Assembly: GCA_902492935.1 (NCBI GenBank)
Contig: CABUNJ010000035.1
Coordinates: 1-20,315, forward strand
Length of the DNA stretch: 20,315 nucleotides
DNA from: an uncultured Collinsella sp.
GTDB lineage: Bacteria > Actinomycetota > Coriobacteriia > Coriobacteriales > Coriobacteriaceae
Direction: 5' to 3'
Shown: positions 1 to 6,471 of the stretch, one piece after another
Position numbering within the stretch: the first letter of the stretch is position 1
How the letters are laid out: every line of letters starts with the position of its first letter
The notes under the pieces: generated by a model
What the model was told of the DNA's origin: nothing
The model's database searches: none
What the model saw: only the letters and a program-made list of their open reading frames with translations
Program-made: the position numbers and the translations under genes

Positions 1-123
1 GCGCAACGCGTTGCGCTGAGTCCTGAGGCTGTTGCAATGAAAATGACAATCAAGGGACACCATCTCGGCGGCAAGCAGGTGAACCTAGGGCCTGGCCGGG
101 CGGCAGGGGTTAACTTTTCGTAG
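1..123 (+). CDS. possible 3' end of an upstream gene (partial)
   Basis: Frame 1 is open from the window edge to a TAG at 121-123, giving about 40 residues that include ALSPEAVAMKMTIKG and end in GPGRAAGVNFS. Codon choice is mixed but compatible with coding. The last dozen codons lie inside the left arm of the inverted repeat at 88-216, so if this is a gene its C-terminus is encoded by the repeat. The start lies outside the window and I do not recognise the family. A 16-bp perfect palindrome (gcgcaacgcgttgcgc) occupies 1-16. It may also be a chance open frame. Confidence 0.35.
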   Translation, partial: AQRVALSPEAVAMKMTIKGHHLGGKQVNLGPGRAAGVNFS

Positions 124-216
124 ATTCCGCACGCAAAGAAAGCCACTTAATGTGGCTTTCGTCTTGCGCAGGACCTGACCGAGCGAAAAGTTAACCCCTG
201 CCGCCCGGCCAGGCCC
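88..216. repeat. nested inverted repeat with 33-bp perfect arms
   Basis: Positions 88-120 and 184-216 are perfect reverse complements over 33 bp. They are GC-rich at the outer end and end inward in gttaacttttcg. The 63-bp spacer holds a second hairpin (138-160) whose stem can be extended by cgcaa/ttgcg at 132-136 and 164-168. The structure sits between the possible upstream gene (+) and the 3' end of the HAD gene (-), where a bidirectional terminator is expected. Arms of this length exceed what a terminator needs, so a small dispersed or mobile repeat is also possible. Confidence 0.8.
138..160. terminator. bidirectional terminator-like hairpin inside the inverted repeat
   Basis: The arms gaaagccac (138-146) and gtggctttc (152-160) form a perfect 9-bp stem with a 5-nt loop. 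On the minus strand the stem is followed by TTTGCG, suited to ending the HAD transcript whose stop is at 227-229. On the plus strand the following bases are less T-rich. Confidence 0.5.
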
Positions 217-226
217 GAAGGGATGG

Positions 227-1054
227 CTAGCGAGCCGCCAGGATGGCGTCGATGAGCGTCAGTACGCCCCCGTCGTTGTTGCTCGGAATACGCCACTTGG
301 CATGCGCATTCATGTGCTCCTCGGCATTGTCCACGATAAAGCTGTGCCCGACGCGCTCCAGCATGGGGATATCGTTGTAGGTGTCGCCCACGGCGGCGGC
401 ATCGGCGATATCAATGCCCAGCTGTTCGCACAGATGCGCGACGCCGGCGCCCTTGTCGACGCCCAGGTTCATAAAGTCGATCCACTCGCGGCCCGCATTG
501 GTGACATAGAGTCGGTCCGAGAATGCCGGGCTGTAGTCCTCGCGAAACGCTGGCTCGGCATCGTAGGCGGGGAAGAAGATCGAAATCTTGTTGGACTCGA
601 TATCAAGGCCCTCAAAGGTGTCGACGTAGTTGATCGTGTTGTAGTACACGCTGATCTCGTCGTGGTACTGATGGTCGCGGGCGAGCACATAGAACTCGTC
701 GTAGCAGCACAGGACGGGAACGGCGCGCGGGTCCTCCGAGGCACGAGCGAGCACCTGCTGATACAGCGTCACATCGATGTTGCTCTTATAGATATAGTTG
801 CCGCGATAGATGACGCAGGCTCCGTTATCGGGGCAAAAAGCGATGCGGCTCTTGATGTCCTCAAACATCTCCTCGAGCTTGGGGGCGGGACGTCCGCTGG
901 CGGGGCAGAATACGATGCCGGCGTCGGCGAGCTTGTCCAGGCGCTCATCAAGACCCTGTGGTAACGCGCGCTCGTCGGTCAGTAACGTCTTGTCCATATC
1001 GACGGCGAGAATCTTAATGTTTCCGATATTGGCGTCCGATTCGTAAGTTTGCAT
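227..1054 (-). CDS. Cof-type HAD-superfamily phosphatase
   Basis: A 275-residue cytosolic hydrolase of the HAD superfamily, Cof (class IIB) type. These enzymes usually dephosphorylate sugar phosphates, nucleotides or flavin precursors; the substrate cannot be read from sequence. Motif I is DMDKT with nucleophile D19 and acid/base D21. Motif II is the serine in CPASGR (S53), motif III is K201 in GVDKGAG, and motif IV is GDTYND (D224, D228). The region between motifs II and III is the usual mixed alpha/beta cap. The ATG at 1052-1054 follows a GAAAGG box by about nine bases. The short segment before motif I is somewhat long for the family. The gene is divergent from argG and monocistronic in this view. 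Family is certain, substrate unknown. Confidence 0.9.
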   Translation of the reverse strand: MQTYESDANIGNIKILAVDMDKTLLTDERALPQGLDERLDKLADAGIVFCPASGRPAPKLEEMFEDIKSRIAFCPDNGACVIYRGNYIYKSNIDVTLYQQVLARASEDPRAVPVLCCYDEFYVLARDHQYHDEISVYYNTINYVDTFEGLDIESNKISIFFPAYDAEPAFREDYSPAFSDRLYVTNAGREWIDFMNLGVDKGAGVAHLCEQLGIDIADAAAVGDTYNDIPMLERVGHSFIVDNAEEHMNAHAKWRIPSNNDGGVLTLIDAILAAR

Positions 1055-1197
1055 AAAAGCGAGCCTTTCGTTTCGAGTTTGTTTCAGACGTTATAACCAT
1101 CAACTCGTAGTCGGCCGTATTTTCGCAGGATTGGCGCGTATTTGCATCACTATTCACAAACTAATGAAAAAACTTTTCAGAAATTTGAATTTGTCGC

Positions 1198-1225
1198 TTG
1201 TGCTGCGGGCACTTTAGCGTAATAT
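1198..1225 (+). promoter_or_regulatory. predicted promoter of the argG leader
   Basis: TTGTGC (1198-1203) and TAATAT (1220-1225) are separated by 16 bp and match the sigma-70 pattern reasonably well. Transcription would begin near 1232, about 97 nt before the small leader ORF and 377 nt before argG, making an unusually long leader. No ArgR-like box was clear to the eye. Confidence 0.5.
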
Positions 1226-1328
1226 AGCGACCATCGAAAACGGAGACGGAAAAACAACCGCTTACCGAGGAAAAGGTACCGTTTGCGATATTTGAATTGC
1301 GCCCGGCGATAGGTGAAAGGAGAGGCAG

Positions 1329-1403
1329 ATGCAGTTCGTAAAGATCATCACTACTGCAGACAATGCCATCCGACGCCAGCGCGCAATTTCCCGACGACGA
1401 TAA
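1329..1403 (+). CDS. putative arginine-rich leader peptide of argG
   Basis: A 24-residue ORF with an ATG at 1329-1331 preceded by AAAGGAG at 1317-1323 (5-base spacing), one of the best ribosome binding sites in the window, and a TAA at 1401-1403. The peptide begins MQFVKIITTADN and ends in RRQRAISRRR. Six of the last ten residues are arginine, encoded by CGA or CGC, with three CGA codons directly before the stop. It lies 205 bp upstream of argG, an arginine biosynthetic gene, on the same strand. Leader peptides that sense charged tRNA of the end product by codon-run stalling are well known for trp, his, leu and ilv operons. That this one senses arginine is inference. A chance small ORF is the alternative, but the combination of ribosome binding site, arginine run and location argues against it. 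Confidence 0.6.
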   Translation: MQFVKIITTADNAIRRQRAISRRR

Positions 1404-1444
1404 CAATCGTCTCTGTCCGCATGGGGCGAATTGCCTCAACAGAG
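1396..1444 (+). promoter_or_regulatory. pause-type hairpins at the end of the leader ORF
   Basis: GACGAT (1396-1401) pairs perfectly with ATCGTC (1406-1411) across a four-base loop. The left arm consists of the last arginine codons and the first base of the stop codon, so a ribosome stalled or terminating there would melt it. A second hairpin pairs CTCTGT (1411-1416) with ACAGAG (1439-1444), with an inner GGGGC/GCCTC stem containing a G-U pair. It is followed by TCATTTT. Together these could be the pause and first competing structures of an attenuator. Confidence 0.45.
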
Positions 1445-1454
1445 TCATTTTAAG

Positions 1455-1514
1455 GTCGTTGGGTTTTAGCACGACATTGCTGCATGTTTCTAGGGCATGT
1501 ATGTGCTGATTTTT
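1455..1514 (+). terminator. candidate attenuator: antiterminator and terminator hairpins before argG
   Basis: A terminator-like hairpin has three stem segments, AGCAC (1468-1472) with GTGCT (1503-1507), ACAT (1474-1477) with ATGT (1497-1500), and GCT (1479-1481) with GGC (1494-1496). It is followed by TTTTT at 1510-1514. A shorter hairpin, GTCGT (1455-1459) with ACGAC (1471-1475), uses the same left-arm bases, so the two exclude each other. The stem is not perfect and its stability has not been calculated. Confidence 0.45.
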
Positions 1515-1608
1515 GCTATTTAACCTGATATTGCACGGTATGTGACCTTGAAATGACTTGCAACTGACCGATGTTCTAACTAGCTACCAAGGGCGAAAGG
1601 AAACAGCC

Positions 1609-2835
1609 ATGAGCAAGGAAAAAGTCGTTCTCGCATATTCCGGTGGTCTTGATACATCCGTATGTGTCAAGTGGCTCCAGGACGAGAAGAATCTCGATGT
1701 CGTTTGTGTCTGCGGCAACGTGGGCCAGGAGGAGACCGGCCTGGATGCCAAGAAGCAGAAGGCGCTCGACCTGGGCGTTCTCGATTGCCAGGTGCTCGAT
1801 CTGCGCGACGAGTTCTCCGATGAGTTCCTGACTAAGGCCATCGCCGCAAACTCCATGTACGAGAACAAGTACCCGCTGCTCTCCGCCCTGTCTCGCCCGC
1901 TGCTTGCCAAGAAGCTTGTCGAGGTCGCCCACGAGTTTGGCGCGACCTACGTCGCCCACGGCTGCACCGGCAAGGGTAACGACCAGGTCCGCTTCGAGGC
2001 TGCCGTCAAGGCCCTCGATCCCGAGCTTAAGGTTATCGCTCCGGTTCGCGAGTGGGATCTGAAGTGCCGTCCCGACGAGGTCGCCTATGCTCATGCCCAC
2101 AACGTGCCGGTTCCCGAGGGTGCCAACGACAACCCCTATTCCATCGACGACAACCTGTGGGGTCGTGCCATTGAGTGCGGCCACCTGGAGGATCCCTGGA
2201 ACGAGCCACTCGACGACGCTTGGGTTATGACCAAGAATCCGGAGGACACGCCGGACACCCCGACGTATACCGAGATTGAGTTTGAGGCCGGCAAGCCCGT
2301 CGCCGTCGACGGCAAGAAGATGAAGCTCTCCGAGATCGTCATCGCCCTCAACAAGATTTCGGGCGACAACGGCTTTGGCCGCCTCGACCTGGTTGAGGAC
2401 CGTCTGGTGGGCCTCAAGAGCCGCGAGTGCTATGAGGTTCCCGGCGCCCTGACACTCATCACCGCCCACAAGGCGCTCGAGGACATTTGCGTCGAGGGCG
2501 ACCTGCTCAAGACCAAGATTAAGCTCGAGCAGGATTGGGCTACCGCCGTGTACAACGGCCAGTGGTACAGCCCGCTCAAGAACGCGCTCGACGCCTTTAT
2601 GGCCGACACCCAGAAGTTCGTGACCGGCACCGTCCGCCTGAAGTTCTTTAAGGGCAACTGCCATGTCGTCGGCCGCAAGAGCCCGTTTAGCCTGTATGAC
2701 TACGGTCTGGCTACCTACGACCGCGACACCACGTTTGACGAGAAGGCCAGTGCTGGCTTTATCGAGATCGATACGCTGTCGCTCAAGACGTGGGCTAAGG
2801 TCCAGGGTCCCAGCTCCGCTGCCGCCCAGGCTTAA
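1609..2835 (+). CDS. argG: argininosuccinate synthase
   Basis: Joins citrulline and aspartate using ATP to make argininosuccinate, the penultimate step of arginine synthesis, in the cytosol. The 408-residue product matches the usual length of about 400. The ATP-binding PP-loop SGGLDTS is at residues 11-17, the conserved HGCTGKGNDQ at 117-126, and the NPYSIDDNLWGRAIE block follows in the synthetase domain. The ATG at 1609-1611 is chosen because GAAAGGA at 1595-1601 precedes it by seven bases and the protein then starts MSKEKVVLAYSGG as in homologues; an in-frame TTG at 1558 lacks such a site. It stands 521 bp before argH with a strong hairpin between them, so the two may be controlled separately. 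The long upstream leader suggests control by arginine supply. Confidence 0.98.
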   Translation: MSKEKVVLAYSGGLDTSVCVKWLQDEKNLDVVCVCGNVGQEETGLDAKKQKALDLGVLDCQVLDLRDEFSDEFLTKAIAANSMYENKYPLLSALSRPLLAKKLVEVAHEFGATYVAHGCTGKGNDQVRFEAAVKALDPELKVIAPVREWDLKCRPDEVAYAHAHNVPVPEGANDNPYSIDDNLWGRAIECGHLEDPWNEPLDDAWVMTKNPEDTPDTPTYTEIEFEAGKPVAVDGKKMKLSEIVIALNKISGDNGFGRLDLVEDRLVGLKSRECYEVPGALTLITAHKALEDICVEGDLLKTKIKLEQDWATAVYNGQWYSPLKNALDAFMADTQKFVTGTVRLKFFKGNCHVVGRKSPFSLYDYGLATYDRDTTFDEKASAGFIEIDTLSLKTWAKVQGPSSAAAQA

Positions 2836-2988
2836 GTCTTCCTTTCCTTGGTATCCGCGCGGTCCATCCGCGTGATACATAACGGGCGCACGGGGTCCCT
2901 ACCTTTCGTTATGCTTGCTGACACTTCTTAACATCGGTGGCCCCTACGTTCCGCCCGCATATATGATGCCGCGACTGCGGCTGAGTCC
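2836..2988. other. argG-argH intergenic stretch, first part
   Basis: No gene is visible here. ATAACG and CGTTAT near 2878-2911 form a six-base inverted repeat enclosing the end of the argG transcript, too weak to call a terminator on its own. The sequence just downstream holds the strong hairpin at 2989-3018. Confidence 0.4.
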
Positions 2989-3018
2989 GAGCCCCGCCGG
3001 GGTTGTCCGGCGGGGCTC
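2989..3018 (+). terminator. terminator-like hairpin downstream of argG
   Basis: A perfect 12-bp stem, gagccccgccgg (2989-3000) with ccggcggggctc (3007-3018), encloses a six-base loop and is followed by CTTCTATC, a poor T tract. It could end the argG transcript or act as a partial terminator upstream of the small ORF and argH. Confidence 0.6.
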
Positions 3019-3068
3019 CTTCTATCAATTTGGCGGCTCTGCGCCTATATATATGAGGAGTATCCATT

Positions 3069-3239
3069 ATGTTCAATGCTATTGCGCATGCTTTACTTGC
3101 CCTCGCGCCCGAGATCGATGCTGCAAAGGTCGAGGACGTCCCTATGAGCCTGAAGGCCTGGGTCGATGGTTCGCAGGGCAACATCCGGAGGGAAACGTTG
3201 GGCGCCAAATGCATGGTGCGTCACTTCTTTGCAAATTAG
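3069..3239 (+). CDS. small protein of unknown function upstream of argH
   Basis: A 56-residue ORF starting at an ATG (3069-3071) with GAGGAG at 3055-3060 eight bases upstream, and ending with TAG at 3237-3239. The product starts MFNAIAHALLALAPEIDAAK and ends MVRHFFAN. The N-terminal 14 residues are hydrophobic, too short for a confident membrane helix or signal peptide. The middle is acidic and the end basic. A GGCG/CGCC hairpin and a TATATATA run sit just before the ribosome binding site. It lies 117 bp before argH on the same strand, so it may be an arginine-pathway small protein or a leader-type ORF. It contains an adjacent CGG-AGG arginine pair but no long arginine run. I do not recognise the family. 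Confidence 0.55.
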   Translation: MFNAIAHALLALAPEIDAAKVEDVPMSLKAWVDGSQGNIRRETLGAKCMVRHFFAN

Positions 3240-3356
3240 CTACATGGTTCCGCGCGCGGCGGGAGTGTGTAAAACTAGCGGTTGGAAAATCGCTTTAGCG
3301 ACAGGGCGCATTGCTTTGGGCGCTTGTTTTGGTATTTGATGAAAGGGGACGGTTCC

Positions 3357-4787
3357 ATGGCTCTTTGGGGCGGTCGTTTTGAGGCAGGCGTGGCCGAGGT
3401 CACGCAGGAGTTTGGCGCGTCGTTGCCGGTCGACAAACATCTCTATAAGCAGGATATCGCCGGATCTAAGGCACATGCCAAGATGCTGGCCGCCCAGGGC
3501 ATCATCAGTGTCGAGGACGAGCAGGCGATTGCCGAGGGTCTGACCGCAATCGAGCAGGATATCGATGCCGGCAACTTCACCTTCGACATCAACGATGAGG
3601 ACATTCATATGTCCATCGAGAGCGAGCTGACGCGCCGTATCGGCGAGGCCGGTAAGCGCCTGCATACCGGGCGTTCGCGCAACGACCAGGTTGCGACCGA
3701 TACACGCCTGGGCGTCAAGGCACTGGCCAAGGAACTCATGGAGGCCAATCTTGAGCTACGCCATGTGCTGGTTGATGCGGCCAAGAAGTATGACAAGGTG
3801 ATTCTGCCGGGCTACACGCACATGCAGCATGCTCAGCCCGTGCTGCTGTCGCATCATCTGCTGGCGTATTCTTGGATGTTCGCGCGCGACTTTACACGCC
3901 TGAAGGCCGCCTTTGATGCTGCCGACAACTGCCCGCTGGGTGCTGCCGCGCTTGCCGGTACGAGCTATCCGCTCGATCGTCAGATGACGGCTGCCGAACT
4001 TGGCTTTGCGGGCGTGATTCCCAACTCGCTCGATGCGGTTTCCGACCGTGATTTCCTCCTTGACCTGCATTACGCCGGCTCTGTCATGGCGATGCACTTG
4101 TCGCGTCTTTCCGAGGAGATCGTGCTGTGGTCGAGCTCCGAATTTGGCTTTATCACGCTTTCCGACTCGTACTCCACTGGCTCGTCCATCATGCCGCAGA
4201 AGAAGAACCCCGATTTTGCCGAGCTTATCCGCGGCAAGAGCGGCCGAGTCTATGGCAACCTGGTGCAGTTGCTCGTGACCATGAAGGGCCTGCCGCTCGC
4301 TTATAACAAGGACTTGCAGGAGGACAAGGAGGGTGCGCTCGATACCGCCCATACGCTCATGCAGTGCCTGTCCGTTATGGCCGGTATGATTTCGACCTGG
4401 ACCGTCAACGAGGATGCCATGGCGCGCGAGTGCGGCGTGGGACACCTTGCCGCCACCGATGTTGCCGATTACCTGGCCAAGCGTGGCCTGCCGTTCCGCG
4501 AGGCACACGCCGTGGTGGGCCATTTGGTCCTGATGTGCGAGAAGCGCGGCTGCAATCTTGAGGACCTGCCGTTTGAGGTGTTCCAAGAGGCAAGCCCGCT
4601 CTTTGAGCACGACATTACCGAGGCGCTCGACATCCCGTCGATTGTCGCCGCGCGCACGACCGAGGGCGGCACCGCCCCTGCCGCCGTTGCCGTGCAGCTG
4701 CAGCGTGCCGAGGCGCAGCTCGTGGCCGACGAGGGCGTGTTTGGATCGCTGACCAAGGTCGTCGAGATGGGTCACGGGGTTAAGTAG
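3357..4787 (+). CDS. argH: argininosuccinate lyase
   Basis: Cleaves argininosuccinate to arginine and fumarate, the last step of arginine synthesis; a homotetramer of the fumarase/aspartase superfamily. The 476-residue product has the superfamily signature GSSIMPQKKNP at residues 275-285, which contains the catalytic serine loop. GYTHMQHAQP (152-161) carries the conserved Thr-His pair, and HTGRSRNDQ lies nearer the N-terminus. The ATG at 3357-3359 follows AAAGGGG (3342-3348) by eight bases and gives the typical start MALWGGRF. Upstream in-frame ATGs at 3282 and 3339 have no such site. A hairpin with a T tract ends the transcript at 4841-4873. Together with argG it completes the citrulline-to-arginine branch; no other arginine genes are in the window. 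Confidence 0.98.
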   Translation: MALWGGRFEAGVAEVTQEFGASLPVDKHLYKQDIAGSKAHAKMLAAQGIISVEDEQAIAEGLTAIEQDIDAGNFTFDINDEDIHMSIESELTRRIGEAGKRLHTGRSRNDQVATDTRLGVKALAKELMEANLELRHVLVDAAKKYDKVILPGYTHMQHAQPVLLSHHLLAYSWMFARDFTRLKAAFDAADNCPLGAAALAGTSYPLDRQMTAAELGFAGVIPNSLDAVSDRDFLLDLHYAGSVMAMHLSRLSEEIVLWSSSEFGFITLSDSYSTGSSIMPQKKNPDFAELIRGKSGRVYGNLVQLLVTMKGLPLAYNKDLQEDKEGALDTAHTLMQCLSVMAGMISTWTVNEDAMARECGVGHLAATDVADYLAKRGLPFREAHAVVGHLVLMCEKRGCNLEDLPFEVFQEASPLFEHDITEALDIPSIVAARTTEGGTAPAAVAVQLQRAEAQLVADEGVFGSLTKVVEMGHGVK

Positions 4788-4840
4788 GGGTTTGGCTGAA
4801 ACTGTTTTGGCCATTTATTGATAAATCGTTTTTTGCTTTT

Positions 4841-4873
4841 ACGGGCGTCTGCTGCTGCGGACGCCCGTATTTT
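4841..4873 (+). terminator. rho-independent terminator of argH
   Basis: ACGGGCGTC (4841-4849) pairs perfectly with GACGCCCGT (4860-4868) over a ten-base loop and is followed by ATTTTG. It lies 54 bp after the argH stop. Confidence 0.85.
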
Positions 4874-5081
4874 GTTGCAATGGGGAAGGGGCTTGTCGAG
4901 AACTTCTGTAGGACCTTTGGGCAGGTTGTGAAGGAGGTACGTTCACGGGCGGCAACCGACCGTCCACTCGGTTCGGTGCGGTTGATGCTCGGTCGGATGG
5001 TACTCTAATCGGGCTTTGAAACAGAAGTGACACATATGGAACGTTTTAATAAATTGTAGCGTTTCAAAAAACAGCTTTTTG
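4874..5081. other. gene-free stretch upstream of ndk
   Basis: No supported gene. CCGACCG and CGGTCGG near 4967-4997 form an inverted repeat in a GC-rich stretch. After about 5020 the sequence becomes AT-rich, as expected of a promoter region. A 42-codon ORF from 4880 has no ribosome binding site and was not accepted. Confidence 0.5.
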
Positions 5082-5110
5082 TTTAACTGCAGCTAAAACT
5101 CTGTTACGAT
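5082..5110 (+). promoter_or_regulatory. predicted promoter of ndk
   Basis: TTTAAC (5082-5087) and TACGAT (5105-5110) are separated by exactly 17 bp in AT-rich sequence about 64 bp before the ndk start codon. Confidence 0.6.
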
Positions 5111-5173
5111 GCAGTCCAGGCGGGTGCCGGAATGGGACTTGGGCACGCGCGAACCTACTTGAAAGGCTACCTT

Positions 5174-5578
5174 ATGGCTATCGAGAAGACCTTCATCATG
5201 ATTAAGCCCGACGCTGTGCGCGATCGCAAGATCGGCGAGATTGTCGCTCGCATTGAGCGTAGCGGCCTTGTCATCGAGCGCATGGAGATGACCACGCTCG
5301 AGCGTGCTACCGTCGAGGAGCACTACGCCCATCTGGCCGACAAGCCCTTCTTTGGCGGTCTCTGCGACTTTATGACGAGCGGTCCGGTCGTCAAGATGGT
5401 CGTTTCCGGTCTCTCCGCTGTCTCCAAGATGCGCACCCTTATGGGCGCTACAAATCCGCTTGATGCTGCTCCCGGCACCATTCGCGGCGACTTCGCTGTC
5501 GATGTCAACGCCAACGTAATCCACGGCTCCGACTGCTTGGAGAACGCCGAGATCGAGATCAAGCGCTTCTTTGGCTAA
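5174..5578 (+). CDS. ndk: nucleoside-diphosphate kinase
   Basis: Transfers the gamma phosphate of ATP to nucleoside diphosphates through a phosphohistidine, balancing cellular NTP and dNTP pools. The 134-residue length is typical of the short bacterial form. The active-site histidine is H117 in NVIHGSD, and the nucleotide-binding loop GATNPLDAAPGTIRGDFA precedes it. The ATG at 5174-5176 is preceded by GAAAGG (5161-5166) at seven bases and gives the usual start MAIEKTFIMIKPDAV; an in-frame ATG at 5132 would add 14 unrelated residues. It has its own promoter and terminator, so it is likely a single-gene transcript. It converges with rpiB. Confidence 0.97.
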   Translation: MAIEKTFIMIKPDAVRDRKIGEIVARIERSGLVIERMEMTTLERATVEEHYAHLADKPFFGGLCDFMTSGPVVKMVVSGLSAVSKMRTLMGATNPLDAAPGTIRGDFAVDVNANVIHGSDCLENAEIEIKRFFG

Positions 5579-5616
5579 ACCAGCTTTGACTCCTTAAAGC
5601 TGTTAGCGTGTGGCTT

Positions 5617-5651
5617 GGGCGCCGCGGAACTCCATCCGCGGCGCCCTTTTT
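5617..5651 (+). terminator. rho-independent terminator of ndk
   Basis: An 11-bp perfect stem, gggcgccgcgg (5617-5627) with ccgcggcgccc (5636-5646), is followed directly by TTTTT. Confidence 0.9.
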
Positions 5652-5667
5652 GTTCCAAAATCTATGA

Positions 5668-5704
5668 AGGGGCCCGTTCGGACATGAGTTCCGAGCGGGC
5701 CCCT
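5668..5704 (-). terminator. terminator of rpiB
   Basis: A 15-base stem with one wobble pair (left arm from 5668, right arm to 5704) lies 26 bp beyond the rpiB stop on the minus strand. The bases that follow on that strand are only moderately T-rich (TTCATAGATTTT). Confidence 0.75.
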
Positions 5705-5730
5705 GCTGTTAGCTTGTGGCGCTGAGTAGT

Positions 5731-6198
5731 TTAGGCCTCGTCGACGACCTTAAGGCCGCGCGTGTGGTCGATCTCGTTGAGGAGGTTAACGCGACGCTCG
5801 TGACGACCGCCCTCAAACTCGGCGTCGAGCCACTCGTCGACAATCATCTTGGCGAGCTCGGAGCCCACGACGCGGGCGCCAAAGGCGAGCACGTTGGTAT
5901 TGTTGTGCATGCGGGAGAGCTTGGCGCTGAAGGGCTCGGAGCACACAACGGCGCGTACGCCCTCGACCTTGTTGGCAGCCAGGCTAATCCCGACACCGGT
6001 GCCACAGATGAGGATGCCCAGGTCGACGTCGCCGTTGGCAACGGCCTTACCCACCTTGTAGCCGGCGATGGGGTAGTCAAAGCTCTCGGAGGTGTCGGTG
6101 CCAAAGTTCACGACCTCGCAGCCGCGCTCCTTCAGGTGCTCGGAGATGATGTTCTTGAGCTCGACGGCGGCGTGGTCGTTACCGATACCGATCTTCAT
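5731..6198 (-). CDS. rpiB: ribose-5-phosphate isomerase B
   Basis: Interconverts ribose 5-phosphate and ribulose 5-phosphate in the pentose phosphate pathway; the RpiB/LacAB fold is unrelated to RpiA. The 155-residue product begins MKIGIGNDHAAVELK, with the phosphate-binding NDHAA. The catalytic cysteine is C65 in ILICGTGVGIS, followed by the conserved SRMHNNTNVL histidine. The ATG at 6196-6198 is preceded on the minus strand by GAGAGG about eight bases away; extending the frame to 6339 adds 47 residues with no homologous character. LacA/LacB subunits are similar, but the single full-length gene and absence of lac genes favour RpiB. It converges with ndk, with back-to-back terminators between them. 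Confidence 0.95.
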   Translation of the reverse strand: MKIGIGNDHAAVELKNIISEHLKERGCEVVNFGTDTSESFDYPIAGYKVGKAVANGDVDLGILICGTGVGISLAANKVEGVRAVVCSEPFSAKLSRMHNNTNVLAFGARVVGSELAKMIVDEWLDAEFEGGRHERRVNLLNEIDHTRGLKVVDEA

Positions 6199-6280
6199 GG
6201 ATGGTTCCTCTCTGGTCTGTGCGGCGCAAATGCTAAAGGTGTTTACCGCGTTCGACTGCATGATAGCGCGACTTTTGCAT

Positions 6281-6300
6281 AAACGCTCGGGCGTTTTTTT
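6281..6300 (+). terminator. orphan hairpin with T run between rpiB and cyuA
   Basis: AAACGC-TCGG-GCGTTT (6281-6296) runs straight into further T residues on the plus strand. No plus-strand gene ends here, since rpiB reads away and cyuA starts at 6472. ATGCTAAAG near 6230 and CTTTAGCAT near 6318 form a wider imperfect inverted repeat around it. It may end an unseen short transcript or belong to the rpiB control region. Confidence 0.45.
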
Positions 6301-6471
6301 GATCAAACGCTTTAGCATGCAACAAGACCGGCTTCTCATGAATGAATGCTGTTAGTTTGTGCTCGAGCGCCGTCCGCCGGAACCATGGTTGCGGTTTTTG
6401 ATGCATTGTTATCAAATAAAGGAACTAACCATTCTTGAGAGCCCAGCCCGTTATGCAAGCAGGAGATACCT

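Noticed and set aside
1161..1472. 103-residue minus-strand frame in the argG leader region
   Set aside because: No ribosome binding site, serine-rich low-quality composition, and it overlaps the leader ORF and hairpins, which are better supported.
1576..2880. 434-residue minus-strand frame opposite argG
   Set aside because: Leucine- and valine-rich antisense shadow of a certain gene, caused by GC-biased codons.
3756..4814. 352-residue minus-strand frame opposite argH
   Set aside because: Antisense shadow of argH with no family likeness.
4880..5008. 42-residue plus-strand ORF between argH and ndk
   Set aside because: No ribosome binding site and no recognisable sequence.
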